Source of the DNA: SpSt-501 sp037481615
Lineage (GTDB): Bacteria; Desulfobacterota; Desulfobacteria; Desulfobacterales; SpSt-501
Reading direction: 5' to 3' (one strand)
NCBI GenBank assembly: GCA_037481615.1
Contig: JBBFLI010000013.1
Length of the DNA: 64,000 bases
Shown here one piece after another: positions 7,352 to 15,842 of the stretch. The notes below the pieces were generated by a model that was not told where the DNA came from, ran no database searches, and saw only the letters and a program-made list of their open reading frames with translations. Both the position numbers and the translations under genes were made by a program. How positions within the stretch are numbered: position 1 is the first letter of the stretch; every line of letters begins with the position of its first letter.

Positions 7352-9106
7352 ATGGCCCGCGACAACGAACCGCTTCCCGACCCCAAGGATCTCGAGAAGG
7401 AGATCGCCGATTTCCTGGCCAAGAAGTTCGGCGGCCAGGTGAAGGTGCTCTCGCCGCTCGTCATGACCGCCGAGGTCCCGGCGGCGCCCCCCCGGGAATC
7501 CCCGCGCCCGGAGCCGATCCGCTTCGATCTCAAGCCCGAGGAGCTGATCGCCTACCTGGACGAGTACATCGTCAAGCAGGACCGGGCGAAGGCGACCCTC
7601 GCGACCAAGGTCTGCACCCACTTCAACCGCATCCGCTGCCTGCAGGAGAATCCCGAGCGCTTCGAGTCGACGGCGGGCGGGATCAAAAACAACGTGCTCC
7701 TGATCGGCCCGACCGGCGTCGGCAAGACCTACATGGTCAAGCTCATCGCGGCCAAGCTGGGGGTGCCCTTCGTCAAGGGGGATGCGACGAAATTCAGTGA
7801 AACGGGATACGTCGGCGGCGATGTCGAGGATCTCGTGCGCGACCTCGTGCGCGAGGCCGGCGACGACATCGAGCGGGCGCGCTACGGGATCATCTACATC
7901 GATGAGATCGACAAGATCGCCTCGGCGCGGAACCATCTCGGGGCCGACGTCTCGCGGACCGGGGTGCAGCGGGCGCTCTTGAAACCGATGGAGGAGACCG
8001 AGGTCGAGCTTCGCGTGCCCCACGACCCGGTCTCGATGATGCAGGAGATCGAGCGCTTCCGCAAAACCGGGAAACGCGAAAAGGCCGTCGTCAACACGCG
8101 GCACATCCTCTTCATCATGAGCGGCGCGTTTACCGACCTCGCGCCCATCATCCAGCGCCGGCTCGCGAAACAGGAGATCGGTTTTGCGGCGCGCCTCACC
8201 GAACACCGCAACGCGGCCGCGCTCCTCGAGCAGGTCAAGGCGGAGGACCTGGTCGAGTACGGGTTCGAAAGCGAGTTCGTCGGCCGCCTGCCGGTCAAGG
8301 CCGTCTTCGAGCCGCTCCAAGAAGAAGACCTCTTCCAGATCCTCTGCAACCCGAACAACCCCATCGTCCTCGGCAAAAAACTCGACTTCGCCGCTTACGG
8401 CATCGCCGTCAAATTCGACCCCGAATTCCTGCGCGGGGTCGCCGCACGGGCGCATGCGGAAAACACGGGCGCCCGGGGGCTGGTGAGCGCGATCGAAAAG
8501 GCGCTGCTGCCCTTCGAGCGCCGGCTGCCGACCTCGGCGGTGAAACGATTCCCGGTGACCCGGGAGGTGCTCGAGGACCCCGAAGGCCTGCTCAACCGGT
8601 TGCTCGCCGCCCCGGCGGCCCCCGAGTTCCGCAGCGCCTTCGAACGCCTGGCCGAGATCGAGCGCGAAGCCATCCGCCGGCACCTCGAGGCCAACGGGCG
8701 CCGCCTCGTCGAAAAGAGCGGCCTTGCACTCACCCCGGCGCGGATCGAGGCGGCCGCCACCGTCTACGGCCGCGACGTCGTCGATCTCTTCCGCGCCGTC
8801 CGCCGGGTCAAAGCGGTGATCGACGAGATCAAGGAGGTCGAGTTTCTCTTCTACCGCACCCACGACCTGAGCATCGTCCTCGAAGAGGATGCGATCGATC
8901 TGTTGCTCGAGGAGGTCCTGGGGGGGGGCATTCCGGCCCGGGACCTTTTCGCCCGGCTCGGCCGCCAGTTCGAGCACGGCCTGCGGCTGGTGCGCGAGAA
9001 AACGGGTCAGAGCCGCTTCTTCCTCAACCGCCATGCCCTCCTCGACCCCGAGGGGTACATCCGCGAGCTGCTCGCTCTGCCGGCGATGAACCGGGAAGCC
9101 TCATGA
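7352..9106 (+). CDS. ClpX-like AAA+ ATPase, divergent, no zinc-binding domain
   Basis: A 584-residue AAA+ protein of the ClpX type. It has LDEYIVKQDRAKATLA at about residues 70-85, Walker A GPTGVGKT near 128, the KGDATKFSETGYVGGDVEDLV segment typical of ClpX, Walker B IIYIDEIDKIA, and GVQRALLKPMEETEVE. The N-terminal zinc finger that loads ClpX adaptors is absent. The region after sensor 2 is about 150 residues longer than in ClpX, so this is a paralogue rather than housekeeping ClpX (usual length about 420). Its stop overlaps the ATG of ahbC (ATGA), so it is translationally coupled to the heme genes. It may be an unfoldase or chaperone for one of those enzymes; that is inference from position. 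Confidence 0.8.
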   Translation: MARDNEPLPDPKDLEKEIADFLAKKFGGQVKVLSPLVMTAEVPAAPPRESPRPEPIRFDLKPEELIAYLDEYIVKQDRAKATLATKVCTHFNRIRCLQENPERFESTAGGIKNNVLLIGPTGVGKTYMVKLIAAKLGVPFVKGDATKFSETGYVGGDVEDLVRDLVREAGDDIERARYGIIYIDEIDKIASARNHLGADVSRTGVQRALLKPMEETEVELRVPHDPVSMMQEIERFRKTGKREKAVVNTRHILFIMSGAFTDLAPIIQRRLAKQEIGFAARLTEHRNAAALLEQVKAEDLVEYGFESEFVGRLPVKAVFEPLQEEDLFQILCNPNNPIVLGKKLDFAAYGIAVKFDPEFLRGVAARAHAENTGARGLVSAIEKALLPFERRLPTSAVKRFPVTREVLEDPEGLLNRLLAAPAAPEFRSAFERLAEIEREAIRRHLEANGRRLVEKSGLALTPARIEAAATVYGRDVVDLFRAVRRVKAVIDEIKEVEFLFYRTHDLSIVLEEDAIDLLLEEVLGGGIPARDLFARLGRQFEHGLRLVREKTGQSRFFLNRHALLDPEGYIRELLALPAMNREAS

Positions 9107-10317
9107 TCGGAATCTCGAAACTCTACTGCGGCACGGTCGAGCCCTCCGACGCCCTGCGGTACGGTCGCGAATCGGGCAGGCTCCCTTCACACCTGCTGCA
9201 GTTCTCCGCCGACAAGAAGCCGGTCGTCGTCTGGAACATGACACGCCGCTGCAACCTGCGTTGCATCCACTGCTATGCGCACGCCCGCGACCGGGCCGAC
9301 GACGACGAGCTTTCGACCGACGAAGGCCGGGCGCTGCTCGACGACCTCGCCGCCTTCGGGGTGCCGGTCGTCCTGTTCTCCGGCGGCGAGCCGCTGCTGC
9401 GCCCCGATCTCCCCGAGCTCGCCGCCTACGCCGTCTCCCGCGGGATGCGGGCGGTCATCTCGACCAACGGCACCCTGATCGACGCCGAAACCGCGCGCAC
9501 GCTGAAAGCGATCGGCCTCTCCTACGTCGGGATCAGCCTGGACGGGATGGAGGAGGTGAACGACCGCTTCCGTGCCGTGCCCGGCGCCTTTCGCGCGGCG
9601 CTCGAGGGCATCCGCCGATGCCAGGAAGCCGGGATCAAGGTCGGGCTGCGATTCACGATCAACCGCCACAACGTCGGCGAAATCCCCGCGGTGTTTCGTC
9701 TGATCGAAGAGATGGGCATCCCCCGGGTCTGCTTCTACCACCTGGTGTACGCCGGGCGGGGCTCGCGGCTCGTGGACCAGGACCTCGGCCCGGAGGAGAC
9801 CCGCCGCACCCTGGATCTCATCATGGACGAGACCCGCCGGCTGCATGCCGCGGGGAAGCCCAAGGAGGTCTTGACCGTCGACAACCACGCCGACGGCCCC
9901 TACGTCTACCTGCGGCTGCTGCGCGAAGACCCCGCCCGTGCCGCCGAGGTCCTCGAGCTGTTGCGCTGGAACGAGGGCAACAACTCGGGCCGGGGGATCG
10001 GCTGTGTGGGCTGGAGCGGCGAGGTGCACGCCGACCAATTCTGGCGGCACCTGAGCTTCGGCAACGTGAGGCGCCGGCCCTTTTCGGAAATCTGGACCGA
10101 CACCTCGCACCCGATTCTCGGCCGCCTGAAGGAGAAGAAGAAGCACGTGACCGGCCGCTGCGCCCGCTGCCGCTGGCTCGACGTCTGCGGCGGCAACTTC
10201 CGCGTGCGCGCCGAGGCCGTGACCGGGGACCTGTGGGCCCCGGACCCGGCTTGCTACCTGACCGACGAGGAGATTTCGCTCACCCACGGCCCTGAACCCT
10301 GTGCGGCCGGGGCCTGA
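9103..10317 (+). CDS. ahbC: 12,18-didecarboxysiroheme deacetylase (radical SAM, alternative heme pathway)
   Basis: A 404-residue radical SAM protein. The [4Fe-4S]-SAM motif CNLRCIHC lies near residue 50, the GGEP motif near 91, and a C-terminal Cys cluster (CARCRWLDVCGGN and a late DPAC) binds an auxiliary cluster. The N-terminal MIGISKLYCGTVEPSDALRYG and LLQFSADKKPVVVWNMT are characteristic of AhbC/NirJ-type proteins. AhbC removes two acetate side chains of 12,18-didecarboxysiroheme to give iron-coproporphyrin III. It is followed by hemB and ahbD, the neighbourhood expected in sulfate reducers that make heme from siroheme. Confidence 0.85.
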   Translation: MIGISKLYCGTVEPSDALRYGRESGRLPSHLLQFSADKKPVVVWNMTRRCNLRCIHCYAHARDRADDDELSTDEGRALLDDLAAFGVPVVLFSGGEPLLRPDLPELAAYAVSRGMRAVISTNGTLIDAETARTLKAIGLSYVGISLDGMEEVNDRFRAVPGAFRAALEGIRRCQEAGIKVGLRFTINRHNVGEIPAVFRLIEEMGIPRVCFYHLVYAGRGSRLVDQDLGPEETRRTLDLIMDETRRLHAAGKPKEVLTVDNHADGPYVYLRLLREDPARAAEVLELLRWNEGNNSGRGIGCVGWSGEVHADQFWRHLSFGNVRRRPFSEIWTDTSHPILGRLKEKKKHVTGRCARCRWLDVCGGNFRVRAEAVTGDLWAPDPACYLTDEEISLTHGPEPCAAGA

Positions 10318-10339
10318 CCTTTCTCCCGAGGAGCCGCCC

Positions 10340-11335
10340 ATGCTCTACCCCGACACCCGCGGCCGCCGCCTGCGACGCAGCGAAGGCCTCCGCCGCATGG
10401 TCCGCGAAACCCGGCTTTCGCCGGAGGACTTCGTGCTGCCCCTCTTCGTGGTCGGCGGGAAAGACGTGCGACGCCCGATCGAGGCCATGCCCGGCCAGTT
10501 TCAGCTCTCGATCGACCGGCTGCTCGAGGCCGCCCGCGAAGCCTACGGGCTCGGCATCCCGGCGGTGATCCTCTTCGGGGTGCCGGACCGCAAGGACGCC
10601 CTCGGGACTTCGGCCTACGCCGCCGACGGGATCGTCCAGCGCGCCGTCCGCGCCCTCAAGGATGCGCTCCCCGAACTCGTGGTCGTCACCGACGTCTGCC
10701 TCTGCCAGTACACGGACCACGGCCATTGCGGCATCGTCGAGAAGGGCCGGATCCACAACGACGCGACCCTCGAGCTGCTCGCCCGCACGGCGGTCTCCCA
10801 CGCCAAGGCCGGGGCCGACGTGGTCGCGCCCTCGGACATGATGGACGGACGCGTGGCCGAGATCCGGGAAGCGCTCGACGAGAACGCCTTCGAGGAGGTC
10901 GCGATCCTCGCCTACTCGGCGAAGTATTGCTCGGCCTTCTACGGGCCCTTCCGCACGGCGGCGGACTCGGCCCCCAAGTTCGGCGACCGCCGCAGCTACC
11001 AGATGGACCCGGCGAACGCTCTCGAAGCGCTGCGCGAGGTGACCATGGACATCGAGGAGGGGGCCGACATCGTCATGGTCAAGCCGGCGCTTCCCTACCT
11101 CGACGTCATCCAGCGCGTGCGCCAGGAGTTCGATCTCCCGGTCGCCGCCTACAACGTGAGCGGCGAGTACGCGATGATCCAGGCCGCCGCCAAGCTGGGC
11201 TGGCTCGACGGGACGCGCGCCATGATGGAGGCCCTGACCGCCATCAAGCGGGCGGGGGCGGACCTGATCCTCACCTATTTCGCCCCGGAGGCCGCGCGGG
11301 TGCTCCGCGACGAGCGATCGGGGGGCGCCTCGTGA
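10340..11335 (+). CDS. hemB: Porphobilinogen synthase (delta-aminolevulinate dehydratase)
   Basis: A 331-residue enzyme condensing two 5-aminolevulinates to porphobilinogen, the common precursor of siroheme, heme and corrinoids. The VCLCQYTDHGHCG segment contains the three Cys of the zinc-dependent type. The two active-site lysines are in LAYSAKYCSAFYGPF and in MVKPALPYLDVI (Schiff base). Length and full-length similarity are normal. The ATG follows GAGGAGCC at 10328-10335. It lies 22 bases after ahbC and its TGA overlaps the GTG of ahbD, so the three form an operon. Confidence 0.95.
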   Translation: MLYPDTRGRRLRRSEGLRRMVRETRLSPEDFVLPLFVVGGKDVRRPIEAMPGQFQLSIDRLLEAAREAYGLGIPAVILFGVPDRKDALGTSAYAADGIVQRAVRALKDALPELVVVTDVCLCQYTDHGHCGIVEKGRIHNDATLELLARTAVSHAKAGADVVAPSDMMDGRVAEIREALDENAFEEVAILAYSAKYCSAFYGPFRTAADSAPKFGDRRSYQMDPANALEALREVTMDIEEGADIVMVKPALPYLDVIQRVRQEFDLPVAAYNVSGEYAMIQAAAKLGWLDGTRAMMEALTAIKRAGADLILTYFAPEAARVLRDERSGGAS

Positions 11336-12453
11336 ATCCCGGGGACGACCGGCAGCCTGCCCGCCACGGCGAAGGCGGGCCGGGGCGTTCGGCGACGCCG
11401 GGCAGGGGCGGATTGCGCCTCGTCGCCTGGGAGACCACGCGCAACTGCAACCTGGATTGCGTGCACTGCCGCGCCGCCGCCGGCCGCGGCCCCCATACCG
11501 GCGAGCTCACCACCGCGGAAGGAAAGCGCCTGCTCGAAGAGATCGCCCGGGTCGCCGCGGCGATCGTCATCCTGACCGGGGGGGAGCCTCTGTTGCGCCC
11601 GGACATCTTCGAGCTCGCCGAACACGGACGGGACCTCGGGCTGCGCATGGTCATGGCGCCGAACGGCACGCTCGTGACCGAGGCGATCGCCCGGCGGATG
11701 GCCGCCGCCGGCATCCAGCGCGTGAGCGTCAGCCTCGACGGGGCCTCGGCCGAAACCCACGACGCCTTTCGCAAGGTGCCGGGGGCGTTCGCAGCCGCCC
11801 TGCGGGGCCTCGATCACCTGCGGGCGGCGGGGGTTCCCTTCCAGATCAACACCACGATCAGCCGCGCCAACCTGGACGAAATCCCCGCCATCCAGGAACT
11901 CGCCGCACGGCTCGGCGCCGTCGCACACCACATCTTCCTTCTCGTCCCGACCGGCCGCGGCAAGTACATCGTCGACCAGGCGATCGACGCCGAGACCTAC
12001 GAGCGCACCCTGAACTGGTTTTACGAGCAGCGCGGCAAGACCTCCCTCGAGCTCAAGGCGACCTGCGCCCCGCACTACTATCGCATCCTGCGCGAGCGGG
12101 CCGCCCGGGAAGGCCGGGCGGTGAGCTTCCAGACCCACGGCCTCGACGCGGTGACCCGCGGCTGCCTCGGCGGGATCGGCTTCTGTTTCGTCTCCCACGT
12201 GGGCGAGGTGCAACCCTGCGGTTTCCTGCACACCGTCTGCGGCAACGTGCGCGAGCGTTCCTTCGCCGAGATCTGGGAAGGGAGCGAAATCTTCCGCGCC
12301 CTGCGGGATTTCGACCGGCTCCGTGGAAAATGCGGCGCCTGCGAATTCAAGCGCGTCTGCGGGGGCTGCCGCGCCCGGGCCTTCGAGGCGACGGGGGACT
12401 TCCTCGCCGAAGAGCCGCTCTGCAGCCACATCCCCCGCCGTGCCTGCGGGTAG
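11332..12453 (+). CDS. ahbD: Heme b synthase AhbD (radical SAM/SPASM)
   Basis: A 373-residue radical SAM enzyme that decarboxylates iron-coproporphyrin III to heme b in the siroheme-dependent pathway. It has CNLDCVHC near residue 42 for the SAM cluster, TGGEPLLRP near 84, and an SPASM-like C-terminus with CLGG, CFVSHVGEVQPCGF and CGACEFKRVCGGC. It begins at a GTG overlapping the hemB stop; the first 25 residues are Gly/Arg-rich and not conserved-looking, so a later start near residue 27 is possible. The neighbourhood (ahbC, hemB) supports AhbD over other SPASM maturases. Confidence 0.83.
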   Translation: MNPGDDRQPARHGEGGPGRSATPGRGGLRLVAWETTRNCNLDCVHCRAAAGRGPHTGELTTAEGKRLLEEIARVAAAIVILTGGEPLLRPDIFELAEHGRDLGLRMVMAPNGTLVTEAIARRMAAAGIQRVSVSLDGASAETHDAFRKVPGAFAAALRGLDHLRAAGVPFQINTTISRANLDEIPAIQELAARLGAVAHHIFLLVPTGRGKYIVDQAIDAETYERTLNWFYEQRGKTSLELKATCAPHYYRILRERAAREGRAVSFQTHGLDAVTRGCLGGIGFCFVSHVGEVQPCGFLHTVCGNVRERSFAEIWEGSEIFRALRDFDRLRGKCGACEFKRVCGGCRARAFEATGDFLAEEPLCSHIPRRACG

Positions 12454-12487
12454 AAGCCACCCCCCGGCCCGGCATTCCGCTTTTCTG

Positions 12488-12517
12488 TTGCCAGACCCCG
12501 CCGCCCCGCGGTATGAA
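12488..12517 (+). promoter_or_regulatory. Possible promoter for the CBS-domain gene
   Basis: TTGCCA (12488-12493) and TATGAA (12512-12517), spaced by 18 bases, sit about 65 bases before the CBS/ACT gene. Confidence 0.35.
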
Positions 12518-12583
12518 ACGGCCAGCCGCCCCCCGAAGAAGGCGCACGGCGGACGAAGGGCCGTTTTCCGCGGCAGGTGAGCC

Positions 12584-13189
12584 ATGAAGATCCGCGACCT
12601 GATGATTTCCCACCCGATCTGCATCACCGCGAACGCCTCCATCCAGGAGGCGATCGAGCTGATGAAGGCCAACCACATCCGGCACCTGCCGGTCGTCACG
12701 AAGGGCCGCCGCCTCGAGGGGCTGGTGACGCTCGCCGACCTCAAGCAGGGGCTCATCCCTTCCATGCTGGGGGATGTGACCCTGAAAGATCTCATGATCG
12801 CCAACCCGATCACGGTCTCGCCCGAGGAGGAGATCGAGACCGCCGCCCAGCTGATCTACAAGTACAAGATCGGGGGGCTGCCGGTCACCAAGAACGGGCG
12901 GCTCGTCGGCATCATCACCGAGACCGACCTCCTGCGCGCCTTCATCGAGATGCTGGGGCTGATCGCCACCTCCTCCCGGCTCGACGTAGAAGCCGGGAAC
13001 AAGCCCGAATCGCTGCGGCGGATGCTGCAGATCATCGGGGAGCATGGAGGCGACGTCCTCAACGTCTTCATGACCCTCGAGAAGGCCAAGCGGCGGGTCT
13101 ACCACTTCCGGCTCGCCGCCTGCGACACCGCCCCCATCCGCAAGGCGCTCTCCGAGGCCGGCTTCCGCGTGACGGCGGCGATCGACTGA
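12584..13189 (+). CDS. CBS-pair protein with ACT-like C-terminus (AcuB-like)
   Basis: A 201-residue protein with two CBS domains (residues about 1-60 and 66-125: MKIRDLMISHPICITANAS and LKDLMIANPITVSPEE open them). A C-terminal ACT-like fold of about 70 residues follows (MLQIIGEHGGDVLNVF to the end). CBS pairs bind adenylates and ACT domains small ligands, so it is probably an energy or metabolite sensor. The architecture matches AcuB-like proteins of unknown target. It stands alone between the heme operon and convergent comEC. Confidence 0.8.
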   Translation: MKIRDLMISHPICITANASIQEAIELMKANHIRHLPVVTKGRRLEGLVTLADLKQGLIPSMLGDVTLKDLMIANPITVSPEEEIETAAQLIYKYKIGGLPVTKNGRLVGIITETDLLRAFIEMLGLIATSSRLDVEAGNKPESLRRMLQIIGEHGGDVLNVFMTLEKAKRRVYHFRLAACDTAPIRKALSEAGFRVTAAID

Positions 13190-13225
13190 CCGCCGCCTCC
13201 CGGGCCTCGACCCCCTTCGGCCGTT

Positions 13226-15784
13226 TCACTCCGGCTCCTCGTCGGAAGAATCTTCCTCGCCCGCCGTCTCCGGGCGCCGCGGACGGGCCGTCCATCCCTT
13301 GTTTCCCAGCTCCACGGTGATGGCGCCGTTCCGGTCGGTGCGCCAGACGGGGACCCCCCGCGTCCGAAACCGCTCCACCACTTCGGGGTGCGGAGACCCT
13401 CGCGCCGGGGAGCCGGCGCAGGAGACGAGCACCGCCTCGGGCGCGACGGCGTCGAGAAACGCGTCGGAATTGGATCCCCGGCTTCCGTGGTGCGGCGAAA
13501 CGAGGATCGTGCTCTTCAGCCCGGCCCCCGCGCGGGAGACGAGTTCACGCTCCGCCGCGCGGCGGATGTCGCCCGGGATCAGGATCGAGGCGCCGCCCGC
13601 CTCGACCCGCACGACGAGCGAGCGGTCGTTCGGGTCCCCACCCCGCGGGCCGGCCTTTCCCGGCGCCGGAGGTTCCGCGGGCGGGTGCAGCACCTCGAGC
13701 ACGGCCCCGCCGACGGTCAGGCGGCGGGGAATCTCCCGCGGCCCGAGGAGCGGGATCCCGCGTTCGGCGGCGATCTCCTTGAGCTCCGCCCAGGCCGGGA
13801 GCGGGCTCTCCCCCCCGTTGGTCCAGATGCTTCCCACGCGAAAATGGCGGGCGATGAACACCAGCCCGTTCAAATGGTCGCTGTCCGGGTGGGAGAGGAC
13901 GAGCGTGTCGACGGTGGCGATTTTCCGGCCCCACAGCACCGGCGCCACGACGCGGCCCCCCACGTCGAAGGCCGCCGGGTCGGGAAACCCGCCGCCGTCG
14001 ATGAGCGCCGTCGCCCCGCCCGGGAACTCGACCAGCGTCGCCGCCCCCCCGCCGACATCGAGGACCGTGACACGCAAGTCGCTGCGGCCGAAGCGCTGCC
14101 ACCCCCAGTAGGCGGCATCGACGGCGAAGCCGGCGAGCAGGAGCGCCGTCAGCAGACTCAGGCGGCGCAGGCGACGCCGCAGGGGTTGCTTTTCCCCCTC
14201 GGCGCACCGCAGGCGGCGAAGCGCGCCTGCGGCCGACAGGAGGGCGGCGCTCAGGGCATAGAAAAGGACCAGCTCGACCCCGGAGGGGGTGACCGTCCGC
14301 AAGGCGGCGAAGGGCATCGCCGAAAGCCACGCGAGAAACGCGAGCACGGCCTCGAGAAGACGGCCGGCGGCGCCGAAGAGAAGCGTCGGGAGCGGATCCC
14401 CGAACGGCGTGAGTGCGGCCGCCGCAAGCCCCAGGATCACCGCCCCCCAGCCGACGGCGGGGACGGCCACGGCATTGGCCGGCAGGCTCACCAGGGAGAC
14501 GGTGTTGAAGTGAAGGAGGACCAGAGGGGCCGTGGCCCAGGTCGCCAGAAGCGTCACCCCGAAAAAGAGGGCGATGCGGCGACGCAAGCGAACCGGCCGG
14601 CCGACAGCGGGTTTCGGCTGCCCCCCCTGTCCGGCCCGCCAGCATTCGAGCCCCCCGAGGATCCCGACCACGGCGGCAAACGACAACTGGAAGGAGATCG
14701 AAAAGAGCGAGGTCGGCTGGACGGCCAGGATCGCGAGCGCCGCGGCGGCGAGCGCGTTCAAGGGATCGGGCTCGCGATCGGAGAGCACCGCGCCCAGGAA
14801 CACGGTGACGATCAGAAACGCCCGCTGCGTGGAGGGGGAAAACCCGGCGAGCAGGGCGTAGAAGAGGACCGGGAAAAAAGCGAGCAGCATGGCTCCTTTC
14901 CGGCCCCACGCGGCGTGCAGCACGGCGGGGATGCGGACGAGCAGGAGGCGAAAGACGTGGAAGGCGAAGGCGGCGACCAGCCCGACGTGAAGGCCGGAGA
15001 TCGCCAGCAGATGCCCCGTGCCGGTCCGGGTGAACGCTTCGCGCAGCGCGGGGTCGATGCCCGAGCGGTCGCCCACGACCAGGGCCTTAAGGATCGCGGC
15101 CTCGCGGACGCCGACCGCGCGGTCGATCCTCTCCGCGAGCAGACGGCGCACGCGCTCGACGGCGGCCTGCGGCCCGCCCGCATCTCCGGGCCGGAGGATC
15201 TCGAGACGGCGCGCCGGCAGGCTCACCCCGGCCCAGACCCCGCGGTGGGCGAAAAAACGGACGGCGTCGAACCCGTGGGGGTTATCGAAGGAGCGGATCC
15301 GCCGGATCGCCCCCGTGACCGCCACCCGGTCGCCGTGGCCGATCGGAGGGACCTCCCGGCCGAAAACCGAAACGCGGAGCAACCCGCCGGCGGGCCGCTC
15401 CTCGCCTTCGGGACCGGTCACGCGCTCGACCCGCAGCACGAAACGCCGGCGGTCCTCGAACTCGAGCGGCCGACCGTCCACGACCCCCTCGATGCGGAGG
15501 GGTCCGCCGCCTGCAAGATGCCGCACGTGCGGTTCCGAAAAGCGCGGCTCCGCCCAGGGCTGAAGCGAGAGGTAGCCCAGGGCCAGGAACAACAGCAGCG
15601 GGGCGAAGAGGGAGTCGCGCCCCCGGCGCAGGCGGCCGACGAGGGCGGCCCCCGCTCCCAGGACGAGCGCCCAGGCCGCAGCCTCCCCGCCGGGGGCGAG
15701 ATCGGCCAGGAGGATGCCCAGCATGAGGGCGACGGCGAGGGGCGGGAGCGGCCGGTGGATGAAACGCGCTTTCGCCATCGCCAC
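13226..15784 (-). CDS. comEC: ComEC/Rec2-type DNA internalization protein
   Basis: An 852-residue membrane protein. It has an N-terminal DUF4131-like region with hydrophobic segments, the competence domain with GTGHLLAISGLHVGLVAA, and a C-terminal metallo-beta-lactamase domain with SHPDSDHLNGL and SPHHGSRGSNSD. ComEC forms the inner-membrane channel and nuclease-like domain for uptake of single-stranded DNA during transformation. Full length and intact. No other competence genes are in the window, so natural competence cannot be claimed. A second ATG six bases in (15778) is an alternative start. Confidence 0.9.
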   Translation of the reverse strand: MAMAKARFIHRPLPPLAVALMLGILLADLAPGGEAAAWALVLGAGAALVGRLRRGRDSLFAPLLLFLALGYLSLQPWAEPRFSEPHVRHLAGGGPLRIEGVVDGRPLEFEDRRRFVLRVERVTGPEGEERPAGGLLRVSVFGREVPPIGHGDRVAVTGAIRRIRSFDNPHGFDAVRFFAHRGVWAGVSLPARRLEILRPGDAGGPQAAVERVRRLLAERIDRAVGVREAAILKALVVGDRSGIDPALREAFTRTGTGHLLAISGLHVGLVAAFAFHVFRLLLVRIPAVLHAAWGRKGAMLLAFFPVLFYALLAGFSPSTQRAFLIVTVFLGAVLSDREPDPLNALAAAALAILAVQPTSLFSISFQLSFAAVVGILGGLECWRAGQGGQPKPAVGRPVRLRRRIALFFGVTLLATWATAPLVLLHFNTVSLVSLPANAVAVPAVGWGAVILGLAAAALTPFGDPLPTLLFGAAGRLLEAVLAFLAWLSAMPFAALRTVTPSGVELVLFYALSAALLSAAGALRRLRCAEGEKQPLRRRLRRLSLLTALLLAGFAVDAAYWGWQRFGRSDLRVTVLDVGGGAATLVEFPGGATALIDGGGFPDPAAFDVGGRVVAPVLWGRKIATVDTLVLSHPDSDHLNGLVFIARHFRVGSIWTNGGESPLPAWAELKEIAAERGIPLLGPREIPRRLTVGGAVLEVLHPPAEPPAPGKAGPRGGDPNDRSLVVRVEAGGASILIPGDIRRAAERELVSRAGAGLKSTILVSPHHGSRGSNSDAFLDAVAPEAVLVSCAGSPARGSPHPEVVERFRTRGVPVWRTDRNGAITVELGNKGWTARPRRPETAGEEDSSDEEPE

Positions 15785-15842
15785 GCTTGCGGGCGCTGGT
15801 TCCGCCGGAGGGGGGGCCGAGGCGGCGGGGGTCCCCCTCCCG

